Part shown: piece by piece, positions 16,859 to 25,553 of the stretch | Position numbering within the stretch: the stretch's first letter is position 1 | How the letters are laid out: each line of letters opens with the position of its first letter | NCBI RefSeq assembly: GCF_904426505.1 | Contig: NZ_CAJGBN010000045.1 | Coordinates: 124,001-188,000, forward strand | DNA length: 64,000 nt | Origin: Rubrivivax sp. A210 | GTDB lineage: Bacteria; Pseudomonadota; Gammaproteobacteria; Burkholderiales; Burkholderiaceae_C | Direction of reading: 5' to 3' | Program-made: the position numbers and the translations under genes | The notes under the pieces: generated by a model | The model's database searches: none | Told to the model about the DNA's origin: nothing | The model's input: the letters and a program-made list of their open reading frames with translations, nothing else

Positions 16859-18010
16859 ATGAACAAGCACCTTGTCACCGCCCTGCTCGCCGCGGCACTT
16901 GCGGGCCCGGTCAGCGCCCAGTTCTCGGCGCTGATGGTGTTCGAACCCACCGAGCGCAAGGATGGCCTGATGGTCTCGCGCACCGGCCTCGAAGCCGGCC
17001 TGGCCAAGGCGCTGGGACAGGAGGTCACGGCCGCGGCCTCCGACAACCTCACCGACGCCATGCGCGCGACGCGCAGCAAGGACTACGACCTCTTCATCGC
17101 ACCGCCCCAGGTGGTGGCCTCGGCGCTGGCCCACGGCTATGAGCTGGTGGGCAATACCGACCCCGACGAGCAGTACGTGCTGGTCGGCCGCGCCAGCCTG
17201 GCCTCGGCGGAAGCGATGCGCCAGGGCCGCATCTACCTGCCGCAGCAGGACTCGATCTACACCTACCTGGCGCGCGGCATGCTCACCGCCAACGGCCTGT
17301 CCTTCAAGGATCTGGGCCATGTGCAGTACGCGCGTTATCCGCAGGCCGGGCTCACGGCGCTGAGCCTCAATCTGGCCGAGGCCACCGTCATCCGCCGCAG
17401 CGAGTGGGAGGCCTGGTCCAAGGGCAACCCCGGCGTGGCCAAGCAACTGGCCGTTTCCGGCGCGGTGCCAGGCGGCCTCTCGGTGGCCGTCAAGAAGGAC
17501 TTGTCGGCCGAGTTGCGCGCACGCGTGGCCAAGTGGTTCGGCAGTTCGGCGTCGTCGATCGGCATGAAGCCGGTGGCGCAGCGCAGCGACGCCTCGGCCT
17601 ACCGGCGCGTCGCCGAGCTCGGCACCTTCACGCCGGTCAGCCTGCCCGGCGCCACCGTGGTCGACGTGGCGGAGGTGCAGCGCCTGCTGGCGCAGGGCGC
17701 GGTGCTGGTCGACACGCGCACCGAGAAGGAATTCAAGCAGTCACGCATCAATGGCGCGCGCCATGTGCCCTACCACGAGAAGAGCCTGAAGGACGTGGCC
17801 TACGACCCCAAGCTGGACGACTTTGCCGGCCTGGCCGCGCTCGACAAGAAGCTGCCGACGATCTTCCATTGCAATGGCGCCGAGTGCTGGAAGAGCTACA
17901 AGGCCAGCCGGGCCGCCCTGGCCGCCGGCTTCTCCAAGGTGTACTGGTTCCGCGGCGGCATGCCGGCCTGGGCGGCCGCAACGACGACGCGCGTGGCGCT
18001 GGCCGACTGA
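16859..18010 (+). CDS. Periplasmic PhnD-like binding protein fused to a rhodanese domain
   Basis: A 383-residue exported protein. The signal peptide is cut after ~VSA20. Residues ~23-255 resemble phosphonate/phosphite-type (PhnD-like) solute-binding proteins: SNDLTDAMRA-like segment, DLFIAPPQ, and paired lobes. Residues ~265-375 form a rhodanese domain with VLVDTRTEKEF, and the active loop HCNGAECWKS holds Cys338 and Cys343. The CNGxxCWKS loop is not the classic CRxGxR sulfurtransferase loop. The gene stands alone, with no ABC permease or ATPase nearby, so transport is doubtful. A redox or sulfur-sensing role in the periplasm is inference. Confidence 0.8.
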   Translation: MNKHLVTALLAAALAGPVSAQFSALMVFEPTERKDGLMVSRTGLEAGLAKALGQEVTAAASDNLTDAMRATRSKDYDLFIAPPQVVASALAHGYELVGNTDPDEQYVLVGRASLASAEAMRQGRIYLPQQDSIYTYLARGMLTANGLSFKDLGHVQYARYPQAGLTALSLNLAEATVIRRSEWEAWSKGNPGVAKQLAVSGAVPGGLSVAVKKDLSAELRARVAKWFGSSASSIGMKPVAQRSDASAYRRVAELGTFTPVSLPGATVVDVAEVQRLLAQGAVLVDTRTEKEFKQSRINGARHVPYHEKSLKDVAYDPKLDDFAGLAALDKKLPTIFHCNGAECWKSYKASRAALAAGFSKVYWFRGGMPAWAAATTTRVALAD

Positions 18011-18065
18011 AGCCGCCTGGCGAACGAGGCCAGGCCCGGATTCGGGTCCGCAACGACCCCGTGAC

Positions 18066-19307
18066 TCAGCGGCCGGAGTCCAGGTTCTTCAAGGCCTCGA
18101 CCCGCGCCGCGTTTACCGCCCGCCCGATGGCCGGGCCTTCCTCGCCACGCGCCAGCGCCGCCTGCGCCGCCCCGGCCACATCGGCCGCCTGCGTCAGGCG
18201 CAGCGCCTCGGCCAGGCGCTCGCGCTGGGGGTAGGGCCGGTCTTGCAGTCCGGCGCGACCGCGGGCATCGCATTCGCAGGCCAGCAACATCTCGGCAAAG
18301 CGCTGCGGCCGGCGCCAGGCGTCGCAGCGTTCCAGCAGGCGCAGCAGCGCTGGTGCGCCCAGGCTGCCGCTGGCGTGTACGTTGCCATGCTCGCGCGCCA
18401 CCACTTCGGCCAGTTCGCGGCAGTCGGTGGGCACGCGCAGGCGTTCGGCCAGGCTGCGCGCCAGTTTGGCGCTGCGCTGCTCGTGGCCCAGGTGGCGTGG
18501 CCATTGATCGGCCGGGGTCGTGCCCTTGCCGAGATCGTGTACCAGGCAGGCCCAGCGCGCCGCGAGCGGCGCCTGCAGGCGCGCGCAGCCGTCCAGCACC
18601 AGCATCAGGTGGGCGCCGGTGTCGATCTCCGGGTGATGCTCGGGGGGCTGGGGCACGCCCCAGAGGCGGTCGACCTCGGGCAGCAGCCGCGCCAGCGCGC
18701 CGCATTCGCGCAGCAGCTCGAACATGCGGCCGGGCCGCGCCGCCATCAACCCGCGTGACAACTCCTGCCACACGCGCTCGGGCACGAGGGCGTCGACCTC
18801 GCCATCGGCCACCATGCGGCGCAGCAGGGCCATGGTTTCGGGCGCGACCGTGAAGTCGAAGAAGCGCGCCGCCAGCCGCGCCAGGCGCAGCAGGCGCACC
18901 GGGTCTTCGACGAAGGCCTCGGACACATGGCGCAGCACGCGCGCCCCAAGGTCGCGCCGGCCGCCGTAGGGGTCGACCAGCGTGCCGTCCTCGGCCTGGG
19001 CGATGGCGTTGATGGTGAGGTCGCGCCGGGCCAGGTCCTGCTCCAGCGTCACCTCGGGCGCGGCGTGAAAGCTGAAGCCGTGGTAGCCGGGCGCGGTCTT
19101 GCGCTCGGTGCGCGCCAGCGCCACTTCCTCGCCCGTGGCGGGGTCGATGAAGACCGGGAAATCCTTGCCCACCGGGCGCAGGCCCTGGGCGATCAGATCC
19201 TCGGGCGTGGCGCCGACGACGACCCAGTCACGGTCGGCCGCCGGCAGGCCCAGCAGCGCGTCGCGCACCGCGCCACCGACGATGTAGCGGCGCGGGCCTG
19301 CTGTCAT
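18066..19307 (-). CDS. cca: Multifunctional CCA-adding tRNA nucleotidyltransferase
   Basis: Adds or repairs the 3' CCA of tRNA. The 413 residues begin with GGAVRDALLG and the catalytic DRD, then RRDLTINA and EDPVRLLR, with a C-terminal HD domain containing LVHDLGKG. This long HD-bearing form is the gammaproteobacterial/betaproteobacterial type. The start overlaps the preceding GST gene stop by 4 nt. Confidence 0.97.
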   Translation of the reverse strand: MTAGPRRYIVGGAVRDALLGLPAADRDWVVVGATPEDLIAQGLRPVGKDFPVFIDPATGEEVALARTERKTAPGYHGFSFHAAPEVTLEQDLARRDLTINAIAQAEDGTLVDPYGGRRDLGARVLRHVSEAFVEDPVRLLRLARLAARFFDFTVAPETMALLRRMVADGEVDALVPERVWQELSRGLMAARPGRMFELLRECGALARLLPEVDRLWGVPQPPEHHPEIDTGAHLMLVLDGCARLQAPLAARWACLVHDLGKGTTPADQWPRHLGHEQRSAKLARSLAERLRVPTDCRELAEVVAREHGNVHASGSLGAPALLRLLERCDAWRRPQRFAEMLLACECDARGRAGLQDRPYPQRERLAEALRLTQAADVAGAAQAALARGEEGPAIGRAVNAARVEALKNLDSGR

Positions 19308-19984
19308 CGGTGCTTGCGGTAGGGTTCGTCCTCGGCGATGAAGTCACCCTCTTCCAGCGCATCGGCCACCCAGGCCTTGACGCCGGGCGCGGTGGCGACG
19401 CGGGCGATGTAGTCGTAGACCGAGTGCGTCATCGGCAGCGCATAGGTGCGCAGCCTCATGCACACCGGGGCATACATCGCATCGGCGGCGCAGAACTCGC
19501 CGAAGAGGAAGGGGCCGCGGCTTTCCTTGAGCGCCTCGACCCAGGCCAGCTCGATGCGCGTCACGTCGTCGCGCACGCCCTGCTGCTCGGCCCAGATCTT
19601 CTTGCCGATGTCGGGCAGCGCCGCCTCGATGTTCATCGGGCAGTGATTGCGCAGCGCGTTGAAGCCGGCATGCATCTCGGCGGCCAGGCTGCGGGCGCGG
19701 GCGCGCAGGCGCATGTCCTCGGGCCAGATGCCGCGGCCAGGAAATTTGTCGTGCAGGTACTCGATGATGGCCAGTGTGTCCCAGACGGCGAAGTCGTCGT
19801 CCAGCAGCACCGGCACGCGGCCGGCGGGCGTGAAATGCGCCAGCTCGCGCTTGAAGGCCGAGTGCGGCGTCAGCTCCAGGCGCAGCTTGTGTTCCTCGAA
19901 GGGCAGGCCCAGCTGCTTCATCAGCACCCAGGGCCGCATCGACCACGACGAGTAGTTCTTGTTGCCTATCACCAGTTGCATCAC
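19304..19984 (-). CDS. Glutathione S-transferase family protein
   Basis: A 226-residue GST with thioredoxin-fold N-terminal domain containing NKNYSSWSMRPWVLMK and the VPVLLDD and DTLAIIEYL glutathione-binding segments, then an all-helical C-terminal domain. ATG 19981 is an alternative. It is immediately upstream of and overlaps cca (ATGA), a conserved pairing in Burkholderiales without a known functional link. Confidence 0.92.
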   Translation of the reverse strand: MMQLVIGNKNYSSWSMRPWVLMKQLGLPFEEHKLRLELTPHSAFKRELAHFTPAGRVPVLLDDDFAVWDTLAIIEYLHDKFPGRGIWPEDMRLRARARSLAAEMHAGFNALRNHCPMNIEAALPDIGKKIWAEQQGVRDDVTRIELAWVEALKESRGPFLFGEFCAADAMYAPVCMRLRTYALPMTHSVYDYIARVATAPGVKAWVADALEEGDFIAEDEPYRKHR

Positions 19985-20086
19985 AGCGTCCTCACAACTC
20001 AGGTCTTGATGCTACGGGCGCCAGCCGGTGGCGGCACTGCGAACATCTGATCAAGCTCATGGCGGGGCGGAATACCGCCGCGCCGC

Positions 20087-21043
20087 TCAGTCGCGTCCGG
20101 CGCAACGGCGCCAGCGGTCCAGCCGCGCCAGCCCCGAGACGCCACCCAGATAAGCCGGCGCCACCGCGTCCAGCGCCGCGGCCGTGATGCCCAGCGCCTC
20201 CAGCCCCGGCAACTGGCCGCTGGCGACATTGGGCACCTGCATCGAATCGAGGTTGTCGCGCGACATCGGCGGCGTGCCGGGCAGCATCTCCATCAGCCCG
20301 GCCTGCAGCCGCCCGGCCCACATCGGCAGCGTGAGCTGAGGCCGTTCGTGGCCCGACCACAGGCCCGCCAGGCGCACCAGTTCGGCCAGCGTGCAGACCT
20401 CGGGGCCGGCGCATTCATAGGTTTTGCCGACGGTGTCGTCGCGGTCCAGGCAGCGCACGATGGCCGTGGCCACGTCTTCCACCCACACCGGCTGGAAGCG
20501 CGTGCCGCGGCCGGCCAGCGGCAGCAGCGGCGCCAGCGCCTGCAGGTCGGCAAAGAGGTTGAGGAAGCGGTCTTCGGCCCCGAAGATGACTGAAGGCCGC
20601 AGGATGGTGAGATCCAGCCCGGCGGTGACGAGCGCGGCCTCGCCGGCGGCCTTGCTGCGCAGGTAGTTGGAAGGTGCGCCAGCGCCCACGCCCAGCGCGC
20701 TGACATGCACCACCCGCCGCACGCCCTGGGCTTGGCAGGCCCGCGCCAGGCGCTGCGGCAGCGCGACGTGGACATGCTGGAAATCGGCCGCGCTGCCGTG
20801 CAGGATGGCGACCAGGTTGACCACCGCATCGGCGCCTGCCACCGCACGCGCCAGCGCGGCGTCGTCGTGTACGTTGAGCGCCATCAGCTCCACCGTGGGC
20901 AGCGACTGCAGGCGCTGGCCGTGGGCGAGGCGGCGCGTGGGCACCAGGATGCGGCCATTGCCCTGGCCGCGTTCGACCAGGCGGTTGCAGACGGCGCGGC
21001 CGACGAAGCCGGTGCCGCCAAGGACGAGGATGCGTTGGAACAT
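20087..21043 (-). CDS. NAD(P)-binding complex I NDUFA9-like / extended SDR
   Basis: A 318-residue atypical extended SDR with LGGTGFVGRAV at the N-terminus, VNLVAIL, VHVSALG, and Y-x-x-x-K-like NYLRSKAAGE. Homologues are called complex I NDUFA9 subunit family in betaproteobacteria; whether this one binds complex I is unknown. Starts 8 nt after the lytic transglycosylase stop, so LysR-Slt-this gene form one minus-strand run. Confidence 0.82.
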   Translation of the reverse strand: MFQRILVLGGTGFVGRAVCNRLVERGQGNGRILVPTRRLAHGQRLQSLPTVELMALNVHDDAALARAVAGADAVVNLVAILHGSAADFQHVHVALPQRLARACQAQGVRRVVHVSALGVGAGAPSNYLRSKAAGEAALVTAGLDLTILRPSVIFGAEDRFLNLFADLQALAPLLPLAGRGTRFQPVWVEDVATAIVRCLDRDDTVGKTYECAGPEVCTLAELVRLAGLWSGHERPQLTLPMWAGRLQAGLMEMLPGTPPMSRDNLDSMQVPNVASGQLPGLEALGITAAALDAVAPAYLGGVSGLARLDRWRRCAGRD

Positions 21044-21051
21044 GGGGCCCT

Positions 21052-23076
21052 TCAGGGGAGGTCGGCGTCGGGCGCGGGCGCGGCTGCGTTGCGCGGGCCT
21101 ATGGTGGTGCCCAGCCAGGACTTGAGCGTGGGCGCGGGCTTGCTGCCCAGGCGTGCGGCGTACTCGGCGGCATTGGCCAGCACCTTCTTGACGTAGTCGC
21201 GCGTCTCGTTGAAGGGGATGTTCTCGACCCAGGCCGCGGCCTCGACCGCACCGCCTTCGCGCCAGCGCCGCACGCGGCCGGGGCCGGCGTTGTAGGCCGC
21301 CGCGGCCATGGGCAAAGAGCCGTCGAAGCTGTCGAGCACGCGCCGCAGGTAGGCGCTGCCGAGCTGCAGGTTGATGTCGCGGTCGGCGATCTGCCCGGGG
21401 CGGTAGTCGACGCCGATCTTGCGCGCCGTCCACTTGGCCGTGGCCGGCATCAGCTGCATCAGGCCGCTGGCGCCGACGCTGGAGCGCGCGTCGGCGATGA
21501 AGCGCGATTCCTGGCGAATGAGGCCGTAGACGACGGCTGGGTCCAGCCCGGCGGTGCCGGCGGCGGCGGCGACCTGTTCGCGCCAGGGCAGGGGGTAGCG
21601 CAGCGCCGCGTCGATCTCGCCGCGTGCGCGCTCGCTGGCGTGGATGCAGCGATCCCAGACCTCGCGCTGGCAGGCCCATTGCGCGGCGGCCAGCAGTTCG
21701 CGGTCACCCAGGCCGCGCAGCGAGTAGTTCCACTCGCGCACGCCCTCGCTGCGCAGGCCGATGTCGATGAGCCTGAGCGCGCGCTGCAGGCCGGCGTGGC
21801 CGCGCGCCAGCTCGCGCTCTTCGGCGCTGGGCGGTGGCGGTGGCGGCGCCGATGCCACGCGCTGGCCCAGTTCCTCGGCCGCCAGGCGCGGGTAGTAGCC
21901 GTGGCTGTCGGCCAGGGACTCGAGCGCGGCGCGCGCCGTGGCGCGGTCGGCCTCGCCCTCGGCGCCGGGCCGGGCCAGCGCCAGGTGGGCGCGTGCGCGC
22001 CAGTAGACCCAGGCCGGGTCGCGCTGCTCGGCCGCGCTCATGGCTTCGACGGCGCGGTGTACCAGCTGCCAGCGTTGGCGCTCGGCGGCTGGCTGGCGCA
22101 ACGCGGCGCGCACCTGCCAGGCCAGCAGATCGTCACTCCAGGGCGGCGGTGTGGCGGCGGCGCCACCTGCCGAGGCTTCCCAGGCCTGCCAGGCGCGGCG
22201 CCCCCAGCCGGCGGCCTGGGGCAGCTGCTTGATGGCTGCCTGCTTGGCCGTGTGGGCCCAGGCGCTGGCCGCCAGCGCCGGCCGCAAGCGCTGGGCCCAG
22301 CCGCCATCAAGCTGGGTGGCCGCCTGTTCGGCGTCCACCGCGGCCAGGCGCATCAGCGCCAGCAGTTCCAGCTCCTGCCCAGCCGCCGCGGCCGAGCCCG
22401 GCCGCCTGGCGAGAAAGCGGGCCGGGTTGTCGTAGAGGTCGGCCGCGGCCTTTTCAGTGCCGGGGCCGATCAGCGCGGTGGCGGCGCGCAGGGCGCGCGG
22501 CCTGGCGGCTTCCAGCGAGAGGCGGGCCTTCTGCCAGGCATCGTCGGCGACCAGCGCGCCGGCCGCGAACAGCGTGGCCGCCATCGTGGTGCAACCCTCG
22601 TCCGGATCGCGCTGGGTGTGCCAGGCCTTGCGCGCCGCCGCGCCCACGTCCTGGCCCGCCAGGTGCTGGGCGAGCAGGACGTAGCAGACGACCTCGCGGT
22701 CGTCGTTCATGCGAAAACGCGGGTATTCGGCCAGCAGATGGGGCCAGTCGCGGCGGCGGCCCAGTTCCAGCAGCCAGTCGTTGCGCAGCCTGTCCTCGAC
22801 ATAGCTGCCTGGCCAGCGCGCCGCGAAGGCCTCGAACTCGGCCTGCTGGGCCGTGTCGAGGCGGTTGAGCAACTCCCAGTAGTCGGCCCAGGGCGCGAGC
22901 GGGTGGCCGGCGCCCAGCAGGGCCTGGCGCGCGCCGGCAAGCTGGGCGCGGTCTTTCTTGCGCAGCGCATCGCGCGCCTGCAGCACCGTGTCGTCGCCCG
23001 CGTCGGCACGCGCGGCCTGCGGCGCCGCCAGGGCCATTGCCAGCGACAGGCAGAGGATTCCGGTCACCGTTCTCAT
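21052..23076 (-). CDS. Soluble lytic murein transglycosylase (Slt70 type)
   Basis: Exported enzyme that cleaves the MurNAc-GlcNAc bond with anhydro-sugar formation. 674 residues: signal peptide ending near ARA24, a long superhelical U/L domain of Ala-rich repeats (~30-480), and a catalytic domain with RQESRF (catalytic Glu), GASGLMQLMPAT and AAYNAGPGRV. The start overlaps the LysR gene stop by 4 nt. Location next to the NDUFA9-like gene is common in Burkholderiales. Confidence 0.94.
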   Translation of the reverse strand: MRTVTGILCLSLAMALAAPQAARADAGDDTVLQARDALRKKDRAQLAGARQALLGAGHPLAPWADYWELLNRLDTAQQAEFEAFAARWPGSYVEDRLRNDWLLELGRRRDWPHLLAEYPRFRMNDDREVVCYVLLAQHLAGQDVGAAARKAWHTQRDPDEGCTTMAATLFAAGALVADDAWQKARLSLEAARPRALRAATALIGPGTEKAAADLYDNPARFLARRPGSAAAAGQELELLALMRLAAVDAEQAATQLDGGWAQRLRPALAASAWAHTAKQAAIKQLPQAAGWGRRAWQAWEASAGGAAATPPPWSDDLLAWQVRAALRQPAAERQRWQLVHRAVEAMSAAEQRDPAWVYWRARAHLALARPGAEGEADRATARAALESLADSHGYYPRLAAEELGQRVASAPPPPPPSAEERELARGHAGLQRALRLIDIGLRSEGVREWNYSLRGLGDRELLAAAQWACQREVWDRCIHASERARGEIDAALRYPLPWREQVAAAAGTAGLDPAVVYGLIRQESRFIADARSSVGASGLMQLMPATAKWTARKIGVDYRPGQIADRDINLQLGSAYLRRVLDSFDGSLPMAAAAYNAGPGRVRRWREGGAVEAAAWVENIPFNETRDYVKKVLANAAEYAARLGSKPAPTLKSWLGTTIGPRNAAAPAPDADLP

Positions 23077-24068
23077 GGGCTGAATTTATCAGTTGAGGAG
23101 TTTTGTGCCGGGGCCGTGGCCTCGCCGCCGGGGGCGGCGTGCAGTGCGTCGCGCGTGGCTGCCGCCTGCTCCAGCAGCCAGGCCTCGAAGGCCGCGAGTG
23201 CAGGGCGCCCCTGACGCACCGGCCAGCGCACCAGCCAGTAGGCAAAGGGCGAGCTCAGGCGGCCGGCGGCGCCGAAGGGCTCGACCAGTTCGCCGCGTTC
23301 CAGCGCGTCGCGCGTCAGCGCCAGGCGGGCCAGCGCCACGCCCTGGCCCGCAATGGCCGCCTGAATGCGCTGGTAGGTGAAGTTCAGGCTGATCCAGCTG
23401 CGCGGCTCCAGCCCGGCCGGTGCATGGCGGCGCAGCCAGTAGTGCCAGCTCACGAATTCGGCGCTGGGCTTGTGGTCGTCCTCCTCCAGCAGGGTGTGGC
23501 GGGCGAGGTCGGTGGCGCCGTGCAGCGGCAGGCGCTGCAGCAGCGCCGGGCTGGCCACCGGCGTCAGCACCTCGCCGAAAAGCCGCACGGCGCCGGCCGG
23601 CGCGTCGTCGGGGTGGCAATGCCGCAGCGCAAGGTCGATGTCGGGCTCGTCGAAGGCCGCGAAGGCGTCGTCGGCCGAGATGCGGATGTCCAGCTGCGGG
23701 TGCTCGGCCTGGAAGGCCGGCAGGCGCGGCAGCAGCCACATCGAGGCAAAGGAGGCAAAGGTGCTCACCCCCACCGGCTGGCGGCGCTGGCTGCTGCGCA
23801 ACTGGCGCACGGTGGTGTCGAGCTGGCCCAGCAGCGGCGCCACGCTGCGCAGCAGCTGGCCGCCGGCGGCGGTGAGCTCGACATGGCGGGTGCCACGCAG
23901 GAAGAGCGCGAGGCCGATCTCGTCTTCCAGGCCACGGATCTGGCGGCTGATGGCGGGCTGGGAAAGGTGAAGCTCGGCCGCCGCGGCGCTGAAGCTGGTG
24001 CGCCGCGCCACCGCCTCGAAGGCCCGCAGCGAGCCCACGGCGAGCGGGCGGTGGCGTGGCGTATTCAT
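23073..24068 (-). CDS. LysR-family regulator, GcvA-like
   Basis: A 331-residue regulator with winged helix at ~10-70 (AAELHLSQPAISRQI) and a LysR substrate domain. The N-terminal PLAVGSLRAFEAV form is that of the GcvA-like subgroup. It is divergent from the DUF2917 gene across ~95 bp, the classic position for autoregulation and control of the neighbour. Its stop overlaps the transglycosylase start, which would couple cell-wall enzyme expression to it. Ligand unknown. Confidence 0.9.
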   Translation of the reverse strand: MNTPRHRPLAVGSLRAFEAVARRTSFSAAAAELHLSQPAISRQIRGLEDEIGLALFLRGTRHVELTAAGGQLLRSVAPLLGQLDTTVRQLRSSQRRQPVGVSTFASFASMWLLPRLPAFQAEHPQLDIRISADDAFAAFDEPDIDLALRHCHPDDAPAGAVRLFGEVLTPVASPALLQRLPLHGATDLARHTLLEEDDHKPSAEFVSWHYWLRRHAPAGLEPRSWISLNFTYQRIQAAIAGQGVALARLALTRDALERGELVEPFGAAGRLSSPFAYWLVRWPVRQGRPALAAFEAWLLEQAAATRDALHAAPGGEATAPAQNSSTDKFSP

Positions 24069-24163
24069 AACGAGCGATTATCAATCCAGGCCGCGGAACT
24101 GATTGGACGATGTGGCCTTCGCCCCCGATCATTCTTCCCGTACCCATCGTTTTCGGAGGCCCC

Positions 24164-24538
24164 ATGAGCCACTCCTCATCCATGATCGAAGTGCATCAAA
24201 ACGGCGCCCCCTTCGGATGGACGCTGGGCCCGGCACAGGCGCTCACGCTGGCCGCCGCGGCGCAGCCGCGCGGCCTGTGGGTCCACGAGGGCCGGGTCTG
24301 GCTGACGCGCGGCCGGGGCAGTGCGCCGGCCGAGGACTTCTGGCTCGAGGCGGGCCAGGGCCTGGCGCTGGAAGCCGGCAGCCACTGGGTGGCCGAGGCC
24401 TGGCCGCAGGCGCGGCTGAGCGTGCTGGAGGCGCCGCCGCAGCCGCCCCGGCCGGTCAGGCCGGGCCTTTTCGTCCGGGTGGGCGCCTGGCTGGGCGCTT
24501 TGCTGCCGCGGCCGCAGGCGGCTTCGGTCTGCGCTTGA
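24164..24538 (+). CDS. DUF2917 domain protein
   Basis: A 124-residue protein with the cupin-like DUF2917 pattern: GRVWLTRGR, DFWLEAGQGLALEAG and HWVAEAWP. The chosen ATG 24164 follows GGAGG at 24155-24159; an ATG at 24110 lacks such a site. It sits opposite the LysR gene. Its last ~80 bp overlap the 3' end of the convergent TfoX-like gene. Function unknown. Confidence 0.78.
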   Translation: MSHSSSMIEVHQNGAPFGWTLGPAQALTLAAAAQPRGLWVHEGRVWLTRGRGSAPAEDFWLEAGQGLALEAGSHWVAEAWPQARLSVLEAPPQPPRPVRPGLFVRVGAWLGALLPRPQAASVCA

Positions 24539-24875
24539 CGCCGGTGGCGCGGTGGGCGAGCGCCGCCTGCAGCGCCAGTCGCGCCCAGGGTTCCATCAGT
24601 GCCGGCGCGTCCAGGGCCTCGTCGGGCGCGGTGTAGTAGCTCACCGTCACTGCCTTGCCCTGGGTCTGGTGGTAGACGAAGGGCGTGCAACCGGCGGCCT
24701 CGAAGCGCGCCCGCGTGCTGCCGTCGGTCTTGAGGTAGAGGCGTTCTTCGATGATCAGCGCGAGGAAGATCTCGTCGACGTAGAGGCCCCAGCCGCCGAA
24801 CATGCGGCGGCTGCGCACCGCACCCAGGGGCGCCAGCAGTTCCTGGCAGTGGCTGAGAAATTGCGGTGCGGCCAT
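24456..24875 (-). CDS. TfoX/Sxy N-terminal domain protein with basic tail
   Basis: 139 residues. Residues ~5-105 match the TfoX/Sxy N-terminal domain (RRMFGGWGLYVDE, LIIEERLYLKTD, VSYYTAPDE). In other bacteria Sxy/TfoX activates competence genes with CRP, but stand-alone N-terminal-domain proteins are of unknown role. The last ~30 residues are Lys/Arg/Pro/Ala-rich (KRPARRPPGRK), suggesting nucleic-acid contact. This tail is encoded opposite the end of the DUF2917 gene. Confidence 0.85.
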   Translation of the reverse strand: MAAPQFLSHCQELLAPLGAVRSRRMFGGWGLYVDEIFLALIIEERLYLKTDGSTRARFEAAGCTPFVYHQTQGKAVTVSYYTAPDEALDAPALMEPWARLALQAALAHRATGVKRRPKPPAAAAAKRPARRPPGRKGPA

Positions 24876-24916
24876 GGCGCGACAATAGCGCTTTCGCCGT
24901 GAAAGCGCCCCCGGCC

Positions 24917-25510
24917 ATGTCGTACCAGATGCCGTCCTTTGAACCTTCGCGCGACAAGAAGACGCTGCGCCGCCAGTTGCAGGCCGAGCGCCAGACGCTG
25001 ATCGACCGCCACCAGCGCGCCATGCACCTGCAGGAGGTGCTGCGCGTCTTCCTGGTGGGCCGCAGCGAGTCCGCGGTGGGGGCCTACTGGCCGATCAAGG
25101 GCGAGTTCGATGCGCTGCCGGCGCTCTACCGCTGGGCCGAGGCCGATGAAGAGCGCTGCATAGGCCTGCCGGTGATGGACAAGATCACCAAGCGCCTGAG
25201 CTTCCAGATGTGGTTTCCGGGCTGCGAGATGGAAGAAGATGCCTACGGCATCCCCAAGCCCAAGGACACGCCGTCCTTCGAGCCGACGCTGCTGCTGGTG
25301 CCCTGCGTCGGCTACGGCCCGGGCGGCCTGCGCCTGGGCTATGGCGGCGGCTTCTATGACCGCACGCTGGCCTCGCTGCAGCCGCGGCCCTACACGGTGG
25401 GCCTGGCCTATGCCAACGGCTTCGTGCCCTGGCTGGCGCCCGAGCCGCACGACGTGCCGCTGGACGCCATGCTCAGCGACGAGGGCCTGGTCTGGCAGGC
25501 CCAGCCCTGA
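24917..25510 (+). CDS. ygfA: 5-formyltetrahydrofolate cyclo-ligase
   Basis: Converts 5-formyl-THF to 5,10-methenyl-THF with ATP. 197 residues from ATG 24917, with N-terminal RDKKTLRRQLQAER and the family signature RLGYGGGFYDRTL near the C-terminus. Earlier starts (GTG 24899, ATG 24866) would run into the divergent TfoX-like start region. In many bacteria this gene is next to 6S RNA; I see no room for one here. Confidence 0.92.
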   Translation: MSYQMPSFEPSRDKKTLRRQLQAERQTLIDRHQRAMHLQEVLRVFLVGRSESAVGAYWPIKGEFDALPALYRWAEADEERCIGLPVMDKITKRLSFQMWFPGCEMEEDAYGIPKPKDTPSFEPTLLLVPCVGYGPGGLRLGYGGGFYDRTLASLQPRPYTVGLAYANGFVPWLAPEPHDVPLDAMLSDEGLVWQAQP

Positions 25511-25553
25511 CGGGGCCGGGCCGTTTTGACCCGCTCGCGGCGGGCCTGCAGCG

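Noticed and set aside
24876..24916. 6S RNA beside ygfA
   Set aside because: Only ~40 bp lie between the TfoX-like start and the ygfA start, too short for 6S RNA.
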